Source: Phytohabitans houttuyneae
GTDB lineage: Bacteria; Actinomycetota; Actinomycetes; Mycobacteriales; Micromonosporaceae
DNA length: 64,000 nt
NCBI RefSeq assembly: GCF_011764425.1
Contig: NZ_BLPF01000001.1
Span: forward strand, 1,293,001 to 1,357,000
Direction of reading: 5' to 3'
Shown one piece after another: positions 52,747-60,642 of this stretch. Within the stretch, counting starts at the first letter, position 1. Every line of letters starts with the position of its first letter. The translations under genes were made by a program, and so were the position numbers. The notes under the pieces are model-generated. The model saw only the letters and a program-made list of their open reading frames with translations, did no database searches and had not been told where the DNA came from.

Positions 52747-52802
52747 ACCCCACAAATTTGTCAGTACTTGCGGATTCTACCGCCACGACGAAGCCTGGGT
52801 GG

Positions 52803-53675
52803 GTGACCAAAAACCTCACTCCCGTAACCGTGGTCGGGCTCGGCGACATGGGGCGCGCGCTCGCGGCGGCCTTCCTCGACGCCGGCCATCCGACCACCGT
52901 CTGGAACCGCACCCCGCACCGCGCCGACGACCTCGTCCGCCGGGGCGCCACCCGCGCGGCCACCGCCGCCGACGCGGTGCGGGCGAGCCGCGTCGTCGTG
53001 GTCTGCCTGCTGGACTACCCCACGGTCCGCGAGGTGCTCGCCCCAGCCGGTGGCGAGTTGGCCGGCCGCACGGTCGTCAACCTCACCAACGGCACCCCCG
53101 CACAGGCCGCCGAGGCCGGCGACTGGGTGCGCGGGCTCGGCGCCGACTACCTCGACGGCGGCATCATGGCGATCCCGCCGATGATCGGCCAGCCCGGCGC
53201 GCTGATCCTCTACAGTGGATCGAAGGGTGCCTACGAGGCCGAGCGCGAGCTGCTGGAGCGGCTGGGCGGAAGCCGCTTCCTCGGCACCGACCCGGGCGCG
53301 GCCGCGCTGCACGACCTGGCGCTGCTCGCCGGCATGTACGGGCTCTTCGGCGGCTTCCTCCACGCGGTGGCCATGGTGGACGGTCCGGCGCGCGGGTTCA
53401 CCGACGAGCTGCTGGTGCCGTGGCTCACCGCGATGACCGGGGTGCTGCCCGAGCTGGCCGACCAGATCGACGCGGGGAAGTACACGGCGCAGAGCGCGAA
53501 CCTCGCCATGCAGGCGGTGAGCCTCGCGAACATCACCACGGCCACGGTGGACCGCGGCGTCGACCCCGCGCTCCTCGCGCCACTGCGCGCGCTCGCCGAC
53601 CGCCGCGTCTCCGAGGGCAGCGGCGGCGACGACATCTCCACGCTTGTCGAGGGCCTCAGGGTGGGTGCCCGATGA
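52803..53675 (+). CDS. NAD(P)-binding beta-hydroxyacid dehydrogenase / imine reductase-like
   Basis: 6-phosphogluconate dehydrogenase-superfamily oxidoreductase of 290 residues. Rossmann motif [17 protein letters not shown] at the N-terminus, [12 protein letters not shown] for the NADP phosphate (Arg), [10 protein letters not shown], and a helical C-terminal domain with [26 protein letters not shown]. This layout fits the imine reductase group used on small imines. GTG 52803 gives the family length; a TTG at 52758 lies in the operator. Its stop overlaps the SDR start (ATGA). Confidence 0.85.
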   Translation: MTKNLTPVTVVGLGDMGRALAAAFLDAGHPTTVWNRTPHRADDLVRRGATRAATAADAVRASRVVVVCLLDYPTVREVLAPAGGELAGRTVVNLTNGTPAQAAEAGDWVRGLGADYLDGGIMAIPPMIGQPGALILYSGSKGAYEAERELLERLGGSRFLGTDPGAAALHDLALLAGMYGLFGGFLHAVAMVDGPARGFTDELLVPWLTAMTGVLPELADQIDAGKYTAQSANLAMQAVSLANITTATVDRGVDPALLAPLRALADRRVSEGSGGDDISTLVEGLRVGAR

Positions 53676-54421
53676 CACGGTTCGAAGGGGTGCGGGCGGT
53701 CGTGACCGGCGGTACCCACGGCATGGGCCTGGGTGTCGCGGAGGCGCTGGCCGCCGGCGGCGCTCAGCTGGTGGTCACCGGGCGCGACGAGGCGAGGCTT
53801 GACGCGGCCCGCCGCTCGCTCGGCGGTGCCCACCTGGTGCGCAGCGACGCCGCCAGCCTGGCCGACATCGACGCGCTCCGCGAGACGGTGGCGCGGGCGC
53901 TCGGCCGGATCGACTTCCTCTTCGTCAACGCGGGGGTGGCGACGCTGGAGCCGTTCGAGGCGGTGAGCGAGGCGTCGTACGACCGGATGTTCGCCGTCAA
54001 CGCCAAGGGCGCGTTCTTCACGGTGCAACGGCTCGCGCCGTTGCTGCGCGACGGCGGGTCCATCGTCTTAACCTCCTCGGTGGCGGACGAGGGCGGCGAG
54101 CCGGGCATGACCGTCTACTCAGGATCGAAGGCGGCGCTGCGCTCGTTCGCCTCTGGCTTCGCGGCCGAGCTGATGCCGCGCGGCATCCGGGTCAACGTGG
54201 TCAGCCCCGGCTTCATCGACACGCCGACGATGGGCGTGGCGTCGGCGACGCAGGAGGAACGGGAGGCGTTCCGCAAAATCGGCGACGAGGTGACGCCCAT
54301 GCGCCGCCACGGCTCGGTCGCCGAGGTGGTGTCGGCGGTGCTGTTCCTCGCCTTCGACGCCACGTACACGACCGGCGCCAAGCTCCGCGTCAGCGGCGGC
54401 CTGGGCGAAGGCATCACCTAG
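53672..54421 (+). CDS. SDR-family oxidoreductase
   Basis: Classical short-chain dehydrogenase/reductase of 249 residues. Cofactor motif [17 protein letters not shown] (TGxxxGxG), NAG in [13 protein letters not shown], catalytic Ser in [12 protein letters not shown], and YxxxK as [14 protein letters not shown]; the end [15 protein letters not shown] is typical. Acts on an unknown alcohol/ketone with NAD(P)H. Coupled to the imine-reductase-like gene; both under the divergent HxlR regulator. A mosaic repeat element begins 5 bases after its stop. Confidence 0.92.
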   Translation: MTRFEGVRAVVTGGTHGMGLGVAEALAAGGAQLVVTGRDEARLDAARRSLGGAHLVRSDAASLADIDALRETVARALGRIDFLFVNAGVATLEPFEAVSEASYDRMFAVNAKGAFFTVQRLAPLLRDGGSIVLTSSVADEGGEPGMTVYSGSKAALRSFASGFAAELMPRGIRVNVVSPGFIDTPTMGVASATQEEREAFRKIGDEVTPMRRHGSVAEVVSAVLFLAFDATYTTGAKLRVSGGLGEGIT

Positions 54422-54930
54422 AGACTTTCGCGGTCAGGGTGAGCTCTTCTGGAAAGTTCAACTCGAACGAGATGTGAGCTGCCGCGATGTCCGCGGTGGT
54501 CCGGACCGTTGCGCGGGGCCCCCGGGGAAACGTGGAGCGCAGCGGAGCGTTTTCTTGGGGTGCGTTCCCGCGGCCTCACCCTGCGCGGTCGCCAGGCTCA
54601 ACCCAAGGGCCTGCTCCGCATCGACCGTCACGGACCGCCGCGCTGAGTCCGCCCACGATGCGGCGCCGTCCTGGAGGGCTTACTACCGTCAGTGACCATC
54701 CGTCGGACGCAAGCGGCGCCGCAGCCGAGACCTTGGTGAGTTGGCGCGTTATTTCGACGCTAACTTGCCAAGATCTGCCGAAGCGGGGCTCCTGGGTTGA
54801 GCTCGGCGACCGCGGAGGGTGAGGCCGCGGGAGCAACGGTCCGGACCACGGCGGACATCGCGGCAGCTCACATCTATCGTTTTGGGTTGGATCTTTTGAA
54901 GGCCGCCCCTGACCGCGAGAGACTCCCGCG
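54422..54930. other. convergent non-coding gap with repeat element
   Basis: About 509 bases between the convergent SDR and GlxA genes, almost exactly filled by the mosaic element at 54427-54920. Nothing else recognised. Confidence 0.7.
54427..54920 (+). repeat. mosaic element copy 5, inverted A modules, 12-bp ends
   Basis: Ends are TCGCGGTCAGGG (54428-54439) and its inverse CCCTGACCGCGA (54908-54919). Module A runs forward at about 54474-54600 with the nested insert of about 52 bp (54511-54565) and inverted at about 54808-54870 without it. A partial module B (about 54730-54780) lies between. The element spans nearly the whole gap between two convergent genes, like copies 1-3. Confidence 0.8.
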
Positions 54931-55887
54931 CTAGCCGGCGGCGAAGGCGCGGCGGTACTCGCGGGGTGGCACGCCGCGGTGCTTGAGGAACTGCTCGCGG
55001 AGGACGGTCGCGCTCGCGTAGCCCACGCGGCGCGCGACCTCCTCTATGGACAGTGAGGTCTCCTCCAGCAGCTCCTCGGCCCGCGCGAGCCGCTGCCGCA
55101 ACAGCCAGGCGTGCGGCGTGGTGCCGGTCGACGCCTTGAAGCGCCGCGCGAACGTGCGCGGGCTCATCAGCGCCCGCGCCGCCAGCTCCTCGACCGGCAC
55201 CGTGCGGTGCAGGTTGTCCGCGGCCCACGCGAGGGCCGCCGCGAGCCGGGCGTCGTCGCCGCTCTCGGGGACGGGCGCCTGGATGTACTGCGCCTGGCCG
55301 CCGTCGCGGTGTGGCGGCACCACCATGTCGCGGGCGATCGCGTTGGCCAGGGCGGCGCCGTGCTCGCGGCGGATCAGGTGCAGGTAGAGGTCGGTGCCCG
55401 CGCCCGCGCCCGCGCCGGTGATCAGGCGGCCCTCGTCGACGTAGAGCATGCCCGGCTCGACGCGCACCTTCGGGTACCGCGCGGCGAACTCCCCCGCCAG
55501 CCGCCAGTGCGTGGTCGCCCGCAGCCCGTCGAGCAGGCCGGTGGCGGCGAGGATCCAGGAGCCGACGCAGTGGCTGGCGACGATGGCACCCCGCGCGTGT
55601 GCGGCGCGGACCGCGGCCTTCACCTCGGCGGACGGCTCGCCGCGGAACGAGTCACCCGGCAGCAGCAGCACCAGGTCGCCCGCGGCGAGCCGGTCGACGC
55701 CGTGCTCGACGGTTAGTCGCAGCCCGACGTCGGTGGTCACGCTACCCGGGCGGTCGGTGCAGAAGGTGAGGTCGAACGCCGGCAGCCCAAGGTGTGTGCG
55801 GTCGCCGAAGACGGCCGAGAGCAGGCCGAGCCCGAGCGTGCTGGCCTGCTCGGGCACGAACGCGGTGATCGACCGGAAGCCGCCCAT
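54931..55887 (-). CDS. GlxA-family (DJ-1/PfpI-AraC) transcriptional regulator
   Basis: Two-domain regulator of 318 residues. The N-terminal DJ-1/PfpI-like domain (about 5-175) has the nucleophile-elbow cysteine in GAIVASHCVGSWILAATGLLDG. The C-terminal AraC domain carries two HTH motifs, VEELAARALMSPRTFARRFKASTGTTPHAWL and IEEVARRVGYASATVLREQFLKHRGVPPREYRR. These proteins activate catabolic genes in response to small metabolites. It starts 3 bases after the NIPSNAP stop, so the two share a transcript. Confidence 0.9.
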   Translation of the reverse strand: MGGFRSITAFVPEQASTLGLGLLSAVFGDRTHLGLPAFDLTFCTDRPGSVTTDVGLRLTVEHGVDRLAAGDLVLLLPGDSFRGEPSAEVKAAVRAAHARGAIVASHCVGSWILAATGLLDGLRATTHWRLAGEFAARYPKVRVEPGMLYVDEGRLITGAGAGAGTDLYLHLIRREHGAALANAIARDMVVPPHRDGGQAQYIQAPVPESGDDARLAAALAWAADNLHRTVPVEELAARALMSPRTFARRFKASTGTTPHAWLLRQRLARAEELLEETSLSIEEVARRVGYASATVLREQFLKHRGVPPREYRRAFAAG

Positions 55888-55890
55888 CGG

Positions 55891-56232
55891 TCAGAGCGGC
55901 TGGTACAGCAGGTCGGCGACCTGGTCGGGCACGTCGATCACGATCGTGTGATAGGTCTCGATGCGCGAGACGACGTCTTCCCGCGGGCCCTTGTGCCACG
56001 CGTCGCCGCCGTAGAACGCGTCCTCCAGCGCCGCCCGCTCCTCGACCGAGGCGAAGCGCCGCACGAGGAACGCCTCCTCGTGCCCCTCCTCGTCGACGAG
56101 CGACGGCCCGAACCGGACCACGCTGATCCCGTGCTCGCCGAGCAGCGGCAACGCCACCTCCCGCATGACCCGCAGGAAGTCGTCGCGGGTGCCTGGGACG
56201 AGCCGGTAGGTACGGACCTCGATGATCGCCAC
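55891..56232 (-). CDS. NIPSNAP-family protein, short
   Basis: Single-domain dimeric alpha-beta barrel protein of 113 residues: IIEVRTYRLVPGTRDDFLRVMREVALPLLGEHGISVV, then AFLVRRFASVEERAALEDAFYGGDAWH. Resembles the first half of the NIPSNAP gene at 51752. GTG 56232 is taken as start. The same open frame extends upstream to 56499 through what looks like the end of a carboxylesterase, but that part does not belong to the NIPSNAP fold. Operon partner of the GlxA regulator. Confidence 0.8.
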   Translation of the reverse strand: MAIIEVRTYRLVPGTRDDFLRVMREVALPLLGEHGISVVRFGPSLVDEEGHEEAFLVRRFASVEERAALEDAFYGGDAWHKGPREDVVSRIETYHTIVIDVPDQVADLLYQPL

Positions 56233-56235
56233 GTC

Positions 56236-56499
56236 CCCGAGCGTAGGCCGCCCCGCCGACGAAAACCGGCCCGGCGCGGCGCAGATCACGCCCAGAGGTG
56301 TGGGGTGCGGGTCCGCGGGGTCGAAGCGGGGCCAGCCGGGGTCGCCGGCCGCGGCGAAGGACGTCCACGAGGCGCGCACGCGGGCCGACAGCTCGGCGAA
56401 GTCCGGGGGCGGCGGGGAGCCGATCAGCCGCGCGGCGTAGCGGTTGTCCGCGTCGGTCGCGCCGGGGCTGGCGGAGCGGTACGCGGCGCGACGGTACAC
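56236..56499 (-). pseudogene. carboxylesterase C-terminal fragment
   Basis: About 60 residues in the frame before the NIPSNAP start (DFAELSARVRASWTSFAAAGDPGWPRFDPADP) match the C-terminal pattern of type-B carboxylesterases, where an LS..M..AWxxFARTGDP..WP motif closes the fold. No catalytic part is present upstream, since the region is taken by the divergent hydrolase. Likely a decayed remnant; no start is credible. Recognition is from pattern alone. Confidence 0.4.
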
Positions 56500-56533
56500 C
56501 GGGGACCGGATGCCCCGGCTAGTCTTGGGGCCT

Positions 56534-57193
56534 GTGACGGCAGCGCGGTTGCACTACCGAAGCTGGGGTTCGCCCGAGAGCGAGCCGATCATCCTTCTCC
56601 ACGGCGGCGCCACCGACTCCTCCACCTGGGGCGGCACGGCCGCGATCCTTTCCAAAACATGGCGGGTGTACGCGCCTGACCTGCGCGGCCACGGCAAGAG
56701 CGAGTGGCCCGGCGAGTACTCGCTGGAGCTGATGCGCGACGACGTGCTCGCGCTGATGGACGAGCTCGGGCTGGCGCGGGCCTCGTTCGTCGGGCACTCG
56801 ATGGGCGGCGCGGTGGCGTACCTGATCACGCTGGACCGGCCCGAGCGGGTGAGCCGGCTTGTGCTGGAGGAGGCGCCGCCGCCGGTGCCGCTGGGTTTGC
56901 CCGTGCCTGCGCGGCCGGACGGCCCGCTGCCCTACGACTTCGCCGTGCGGCCCGCGATCATCGGCCAGCTCAACGCGCCGGACCCGGACTGGTGGACCCG
57001 GACCGAGGAGGTCACCACGCCCACGCTGGTCATCTCCGGCGGCCCGGCGAGCCACCTCCCGCACCGCACGATGTACGAGTTCGCCGCGCGGATGCCCGGC
57101 GGCCGCCTGGTCACGATCCCGGCCGGGCATCTGGTGCACGCGACCGAGCCGGACCGCTTCCTCGAAGCGGTGGCCGGGTTCTTCGACGGGTGA
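56534..57193 (+). CDS. alpha/beta hydrolase
   Basis: Alpha/beta-hydrolase-fold enzyme of 219 residues. Oxyanion strand IILLHGGATDSSTWGG, PDLRGHGKSEWPG, nucleophile elbow SFVGHSMGGAVAYLI, and catalytic His in PAGHLVHATEPDRFLEAV. Possible esterase, lactonase or haloperoxidase-like activity; substrate unknown. GTG 56534 lies 8 bases after TAGTCT, a good -10 element, so a leaderless transcript is likely; ATG 56510 is the alternative. The GTG of the next lipoprotein overlaps the stop (GTGA). Confidence 0.85.
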   Translation: MTAARLHYRSWGSPESEPIILLHGGATDSSTWGGTAAILSKTWRVYAPDLRGHGKSEWPGEYSLELMRDDVLALMDELGLARASFVGHSMGGAVAYLITLDRPERVSRLVLEEAPPPVPLGLPVPARPDGPLPYDFAVRPAIIGQLNAPDPDWWTRTEEVTTPTLVISGGPASHLPHRTMYEFAARMPGGRLVTIPAGHLVHATEPDRFLEAVAGFFDG

Positions 57194-57825
57194 GGCGCGC
57201 GCTCGTGGCCGTGGCGGCGGCGGTGGCGCTGGCCGCCTGTGACCACACGCCCGCGGCCGCTCCCTCGCCCCGCGCCACCCCGCCACCCGCGTCCGGCGCC
57301 CAGCCCGCCACCGGCCCGATCACCCCGCAGCAGTTCCTGCAGCCCGAGGACATCGGCTCGGGGTACCGGATCGCGGCCGCCGCCGGCTCGGGTGACTGGA
57401 CCGTGGAGGCGAGCGCGTCGCTGCTGCACTGCCCCGCCGGTGACGGCACGCCGGAGCCGGCCGACAAGCACCAGCGCAGCCTCGTGCGGGGCAGCCCGCA
57501 GGCCGGCGACAGCGTGCTCCAGTACGTGGCCCGCTACCGCCCCGGCGACGCGGCCCGCTACCTGCGCCGGCTGAGCGAGCGGATCGGGGCGTGCCGGCCG
57601 GCGACCGGGCGGTCGATCAGCGTGGCGCGGCACGGGTTCGCCGGCGACCAGGCGCTGCTCGTGGCGGCCTACTTCGGCGGCGGCTCGGCCGTGACGCACG
57701 TGCTGGTGCGGCAGGGTGACCTGGTCACCGAGTTCGTCGTGAAGGCGGGCCGGGGCCGCTCGATCCTCCAGCGCCTCGGCCGTACCGCCGCCGAGCGGCT
57801 CTGCGACGGCGGCCGCGCCTGCTGA
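57190..57825 (+). CDS. putative lipoprotein of unknown function
   Basis: 211 residues starting with GTG in the stop of the hydrolase gene. Short signal peptide ending LAAC (lipobox at about residue 16), an Ala/Pro-rich linker, then a soluble domain of about 170 residues with four cysteines and YVARYRPGDAARYLRRLSERI. The composition recalls actinobacterial PknH-like sensor or DUF lipoproteins, but I do not recognise the family. Translationally coupled to the hydrolase. Confidence 0.65.
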   Translation: MRRALVAVAAAVALAACDHTPAAAPSPRATPPPASGAQPATGPITPQQFLQPEDIGSGYRIAAAAGSGDWTVEASASLLHCPAGDGTPEPADKHQRSLVRGSPQAGDSVLQYVARYRPGDAARYLRRLSERIGACRPATGRSISVARHGFAGDQALLVAAYFGGGSAVTHVLVRQGDLVTEFVVKAGRGRSILQRLGRTAAERLCDGGRAC

Positions 57826-57858
57826 AACGGCGGCCGGCCCCCGTGTCGTGATCAAGGC

Positions 57859-58635
57859 ATGCGGGGTGGGCGGATCGCGGTGGCCTTGGTGGCGTGCGGC
57901 GCGGTGCTGGCGGGTGTGTTCGCGGTCCGTGCCGGGATGCCCGGGCGGGCGATACCGTCCGCGGCGCCGGCCACGCCGCCACCGCCCACGCACGCGCCGA
58001 GCCCGACCGGGTCGCCCTCACCGCCACCACCGCCGCCTGAGATCACCTACGTGGCGCGCGGCGAGGGGACGTGGCGCTTCGCCGCCGGCGGCGGCCCGGT
58101 CGCGGGGCGGTCCGGCCAGCTGATGCGGTACCGCGTGGCGGTGGAGCGGGGCATCCGGAACATCGAGCCGGACGCGTTCGCCGCCGAGGTGACGCGCACG
58201 CTCTCCGACCCGCGCAGCTGGACCGGAAACGGCCGGTGGCGGCTGCAGCGCGTGGGCAGCGGCTCGCCGTACGACTTCACCGTCTACCTCACCACACCCG
58301 GCACCCGCGACGCGCTGTGTCCCGGCGACGACGGGTACACCTCATGCCGCAACGGCGAGCGGGTGGTGCTCAACGTCGCGCGGTGGGTGCACGGCGTGCC
58401 CCGGTACGGCGCTCCCCTCGACGCGTACCGGCAGTACCTGGTCAACCACGAGGTGGGTCACCGGCTCGGCCACGGCCACGAGAAGTGCCCGGGGCCGGGG
58501 CGGCCCGCGCCGGTCATGCAGCAGCAGACGCTCGGCCTGCACGGCTGCGTCGCGTACGGGTGGCCGCTGCGCGCCGGGCGGCTCTACCAGGGCCCGGCGG
58601 GCTCGTACGACGACCCGATCCCCGAGGGACCGTAG
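57859..58635 (+). CDS. DUF3152 secreted zinc-protease-like protein
   Basis: Secreted protein of 258 residues: signal/anchor helix (IAVALVACGAVLAGVFAV), a Pro/Thr-rich linker (35-60), then the DUF3152 domain (62-250). It contains a metzincin-like zinc motif HEVGHRLGHGH at about residue 197 (HExxHxxGH) and PVMQQQT after it, as in the family. Four cysteines may pair. The motif implies a metalloprotease, but activity of DUF3152 proteins has not, to my knowledge, been shown. Confidence 0.85.
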   Translation: MRGGRIAVALVACGAVLAGVFAVRAGMPGRAIPSAAPATPPPPTHAPSPTGSPSPPPPPPEITYVARGEGTWRFAAGGGPVAGRSGQLMRYRVAVERGIRNIEPDAFAAEVTRTLSDPRSWTGNGRWRLQRVGSGSPYDFTVYLTTPGTRDALCPGDDGYTSCRNGERVVLNVARWVHGVPRYGAPLDAYRQYLVNHEVGHRLGHGHEKCPGPGRPAPVMQQQTLGLHGCVAYGWPLRAGRLYQGPAGSYDDPIPEGP

Positions 58636-58698
58636 TGCCCTTGACCTGCGGATTGAAACCGATCGGGCGCCCCGCCGCGTGTACCGGTGGGGAGGGCG

Positions 58699-59199
58699 AT
58701 GATCTCGTTCGACGAATTCGTGACCGCACGCGGCCCGGCGCTGCTGCGGTTCGGCTACCTCATGTGCGGCGACCGGCACCTGGCCGAGGACATCCTCCAG
58801 GAGGTGCTGGCCAAGGTGTACCGCCGGTGGAGCCGGATCGCGCGCACCGAGCCGCCGGAGGCGTACGTGCGGCGCGCGATCCTGCACCAGTACCTGTCGT
58901 GGCGCCGCCGCCGGGCCAGCACCGAGGCCGTCGTCGCGGACGTGCCGGAGCACCCCGACCCGGGGCTGATGGCCGAGCACGTGGCGGTGCGCGACGAGAT
59001 GTGGGCGCTGCTCGGCACGCTCCCCCGCGTGCAGCGGGCGGTACTCGTCCTGCGCTACTACCTCGACCTGCCCGACCCGGAGATCGCCGACCTGGTCGGC
59101 TGTGCCCCGGCGACCGTGCGCGTGCACGCGTTCCGCGCGCTCGGCGCGCTGCGGGCGCGGCTCTCCGAGCACCTGACCGCGGAGGATCGCAGTGGATGA
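58699..59199 (+). CDS. SigE-family ECF RNA polymerase sigma factor
   Basis: ECF sigma factor of 166 residues of the SigE group common in Micromonosporaceae and Streptomyces. Region 2: ALLRFGYLMCGDRHLAEDILQEVLAKVYRRW; region 4: LPRVQRAVLVLRYYLDLPDPEIADLVGCAPATVRVHAFRAL. GGAGGG sits 4 bases before the ATG at 58699. It overlaps the following membrane protein gene by 8 bases, the usual sigma/anti-sigma arrangement. Confidence 0.92.
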   Translation: MISFDEFVTARGPALLRFGYLMCGDRHLAEDILQEVLAKVYRRWSRIARTEPPEAYVRRAILHQYLSWRRRRASTEAVVADVPEHPDPGLMAEHVAVRDEMWALLGTLPRVQRAVLVLRYYLDLPDPEIADLVGCAPATVRVHAFRALGALRARLSEHLTAEDRSG

Positions 59200-60148
59200 C
59201 ATCGAGCACCTCGTCCGGGTGACGCTCACCGACCGGGCCGCCGCGGTCGCGCCCCCGACCGACCTGGTACGCACGGCACGCGGGCGGGCGCACCGGGGGC
59301 GCCGGCGCGCGCAGGCGGCCGGTGTGGCGGTGGCGGCCGCGGCGGTGCTGCTCGCGCTGCCCGCCGCCGCCCGGCTGTGGACGCCCGCGCCGCCGTCCGC
59401 TGTGGACGCCGGTGCACCCTCGGCCGTGGCGCCGGCGGTGCCGCCGTTCCCGTTCACCCCGGGGGTGTCGCTGCCCGGCTACGGCGCGCCGATCGCGGAG
59501 CTCTCCGCCGGCGTGCCCGGCCTGCGCTTCGACGGCGGCGCCGGGCGGTGGCTCACGGTCGCCGTCCACGACGAGCGCCCGGCTCCGCCCGAGTGGGACG
59601 TGCCGCCGAAGTTGTTCAACGTGGTCGTGGGCGACCGGAAGGCCACGCTGGAGCTGGGGCGCGGCGGCTGGACGGTCACCTGGCAGGCGGCGGGCGGGCG
59701 GTGGCTGCGCGTGGAGGCCGACGGGGAGGCGACCCGCGAGGAGGTGCTGCGGTTCGCGGCCGGTCTCGTGCCCGGCGAGGTGGCGGTCAGGTGGCCGTTC
59801 ACGTTCGAGTCGGTGCCGCCCGGCCTGGTGCCCGACGTGGTGAGCCGCCCGGCGGTCTCGTTCCGCCCGGAGCGCGCCGCGCCGAGCCACGGCTTCGCCG
59901 GCAAGCTGACCGTGATGCTGTCGGACACCGCCGAGACGGCGGCCGGGGGTGGCCGGCAGGTGGCGGTGGGAGCGCGCCTCGGCCGGCTCGCGGTCGGGTC
60001 CGGCGCGTCGATCCTCACCGTCGACCTCGGCGACGGCCGCACGCTTGTCGTCCAGGCGGACGCCGCGCTCGGGCTGGGCGATGCGACGCTCGCCGCGTTC
60101 GCGGCCGGGGTGCGGGTGACCCCGGACGCGGTCGTCGGGCAGGGCTGA
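59192..60148 (+). CDS. membrane protein, likely partner of the SigE factor
   Basis: 318 residues: a short cytosolic N-terminus (about 1-38, DDIEHLVRVTLTDRAAAVAPPTDLVRTARGRAHRG), one membrane helix (40-60) and an extracytoplasmic beta-rich domain. There is no zinc anti-sigma HxxxCxxC motif. The 8-base overlap with the sigma gene and the topology suggest an anti-sigma or sensing partner, as with other SigE-family loci. A terminator at 60157-60189 ends the operon. Confidence 0.7.
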   Translation: MDDIEHLVRVTLTDRAAAVAPPTDLVRTARGRAHRGRRRAQAAGVAVAAAAVLLALPAAARLWTPAPPSAVDAGAPSAVAPAVPPFPFTPGVSLPGYGAPIAELSAGVPGLRFDGGAGRWLTVAVHDERPAPPEWDVPPKLFNVVVGDRKATLELGRGGWTVTWQAAGGRWLRVEADGEATREEVLRFAAGLVPGEVAVRWPFTFESVPPGLVPDVVSRPAVSFRPERAAPSHGFAGKLTVMLSDTAETAAGGGRQVAVGARLGRLAVGSGASILTVDLGDGRTLVVQADAALGLGDATLAAFAAGVRVTPDAVVGQG

Positions 60149-60156
60149 GGTCCCAC

Positions 60157-60189
60157 GGTCGCCTCACCTCCCACGGCGGTGAGGCGACC
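60157..60189 (+). terminator. terminator hairpin after sigma operon
   Basis: GGTCGCCTCACC (60157-60168) and GGTGAGGCGACC (60178-60189) form a perfect 12-bp stem with a 9-base loop, 8 bases past the stop. Confidence 0.75.
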
Positions 60190-60372
60190 CGGCACTTCCC
60201 GCGCGTCTATTCGATCTCAGGAATAGGACTTGGTCAATTGGTGAGGCTGCACACCGGTGCGGGCGCCGGCCGGCGGTGCGGGCTAGGCTGATGGACGGCG
60301 GCGCCATTTCGCGACCGTCCCGGACGAGAGCGCTGCCGTACCCGGCCCGGCAAAGACGGCGCGCACACGACT

Positions 60373-60642
60373 ATGACTCTCATCGATCTGATCGAGATCG
60401 GCGGCTCGCTGCTGATCCTGACCGCGTTCGCCGGTGCGCAGATGGGTCGCCTCGACGGGCGCTCCCGGCCGTACGTCATCCTCAACCTCGCCGGCTCCGC
60501 CGTCCTCGCGGTGATCGCACTCAGCCACCAGTCCTGGGGTTTCCTCCTGCTGGAGGGCACCTGGGCGGTGGTTTCCGCGATCTCCCTGGCGGCGGTGCTG
60601 CGAAGGCCGGCTACCGCACCTCCGCGAGGGCATGCACACTGA
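60373..60642 (+). CDS. CBU_0592-family small membrane protein
   Basis: 89 residues with three hydrophobic helices (IEIGGSLLILTAFAGAQ, YVILNLAGSAVLAVIALS, GFLLLEGTWAVVSAISLAAVL). The pattern, including the Asn-x-x-Gly in helix 2 and the Glu-Gly-x-Trp in helix 3, fits the CBU_0592 domain, function unknown. Overlaps the convergent phosphotransferase gene by 32 bases. The 224-base spacer upstream contains the sigma-operon terminator and presumably its promoter. Confidence 0.75.
   Translation: MTLIDLIEIGGSLLILTAFAGAQMGRLDGRSRPYVILNLAGSAVLAVIALSHQSWGFLLLEGTWAVVSAISLAAVLRRPATAPPRGHAH

Noticed and set aside
54487-54822. 111-residue frame across the repeat element
   Set aside because: It overlaps modules A and B, is not conserved between copies, and ends with the transposase-derived GDRGG and stop.
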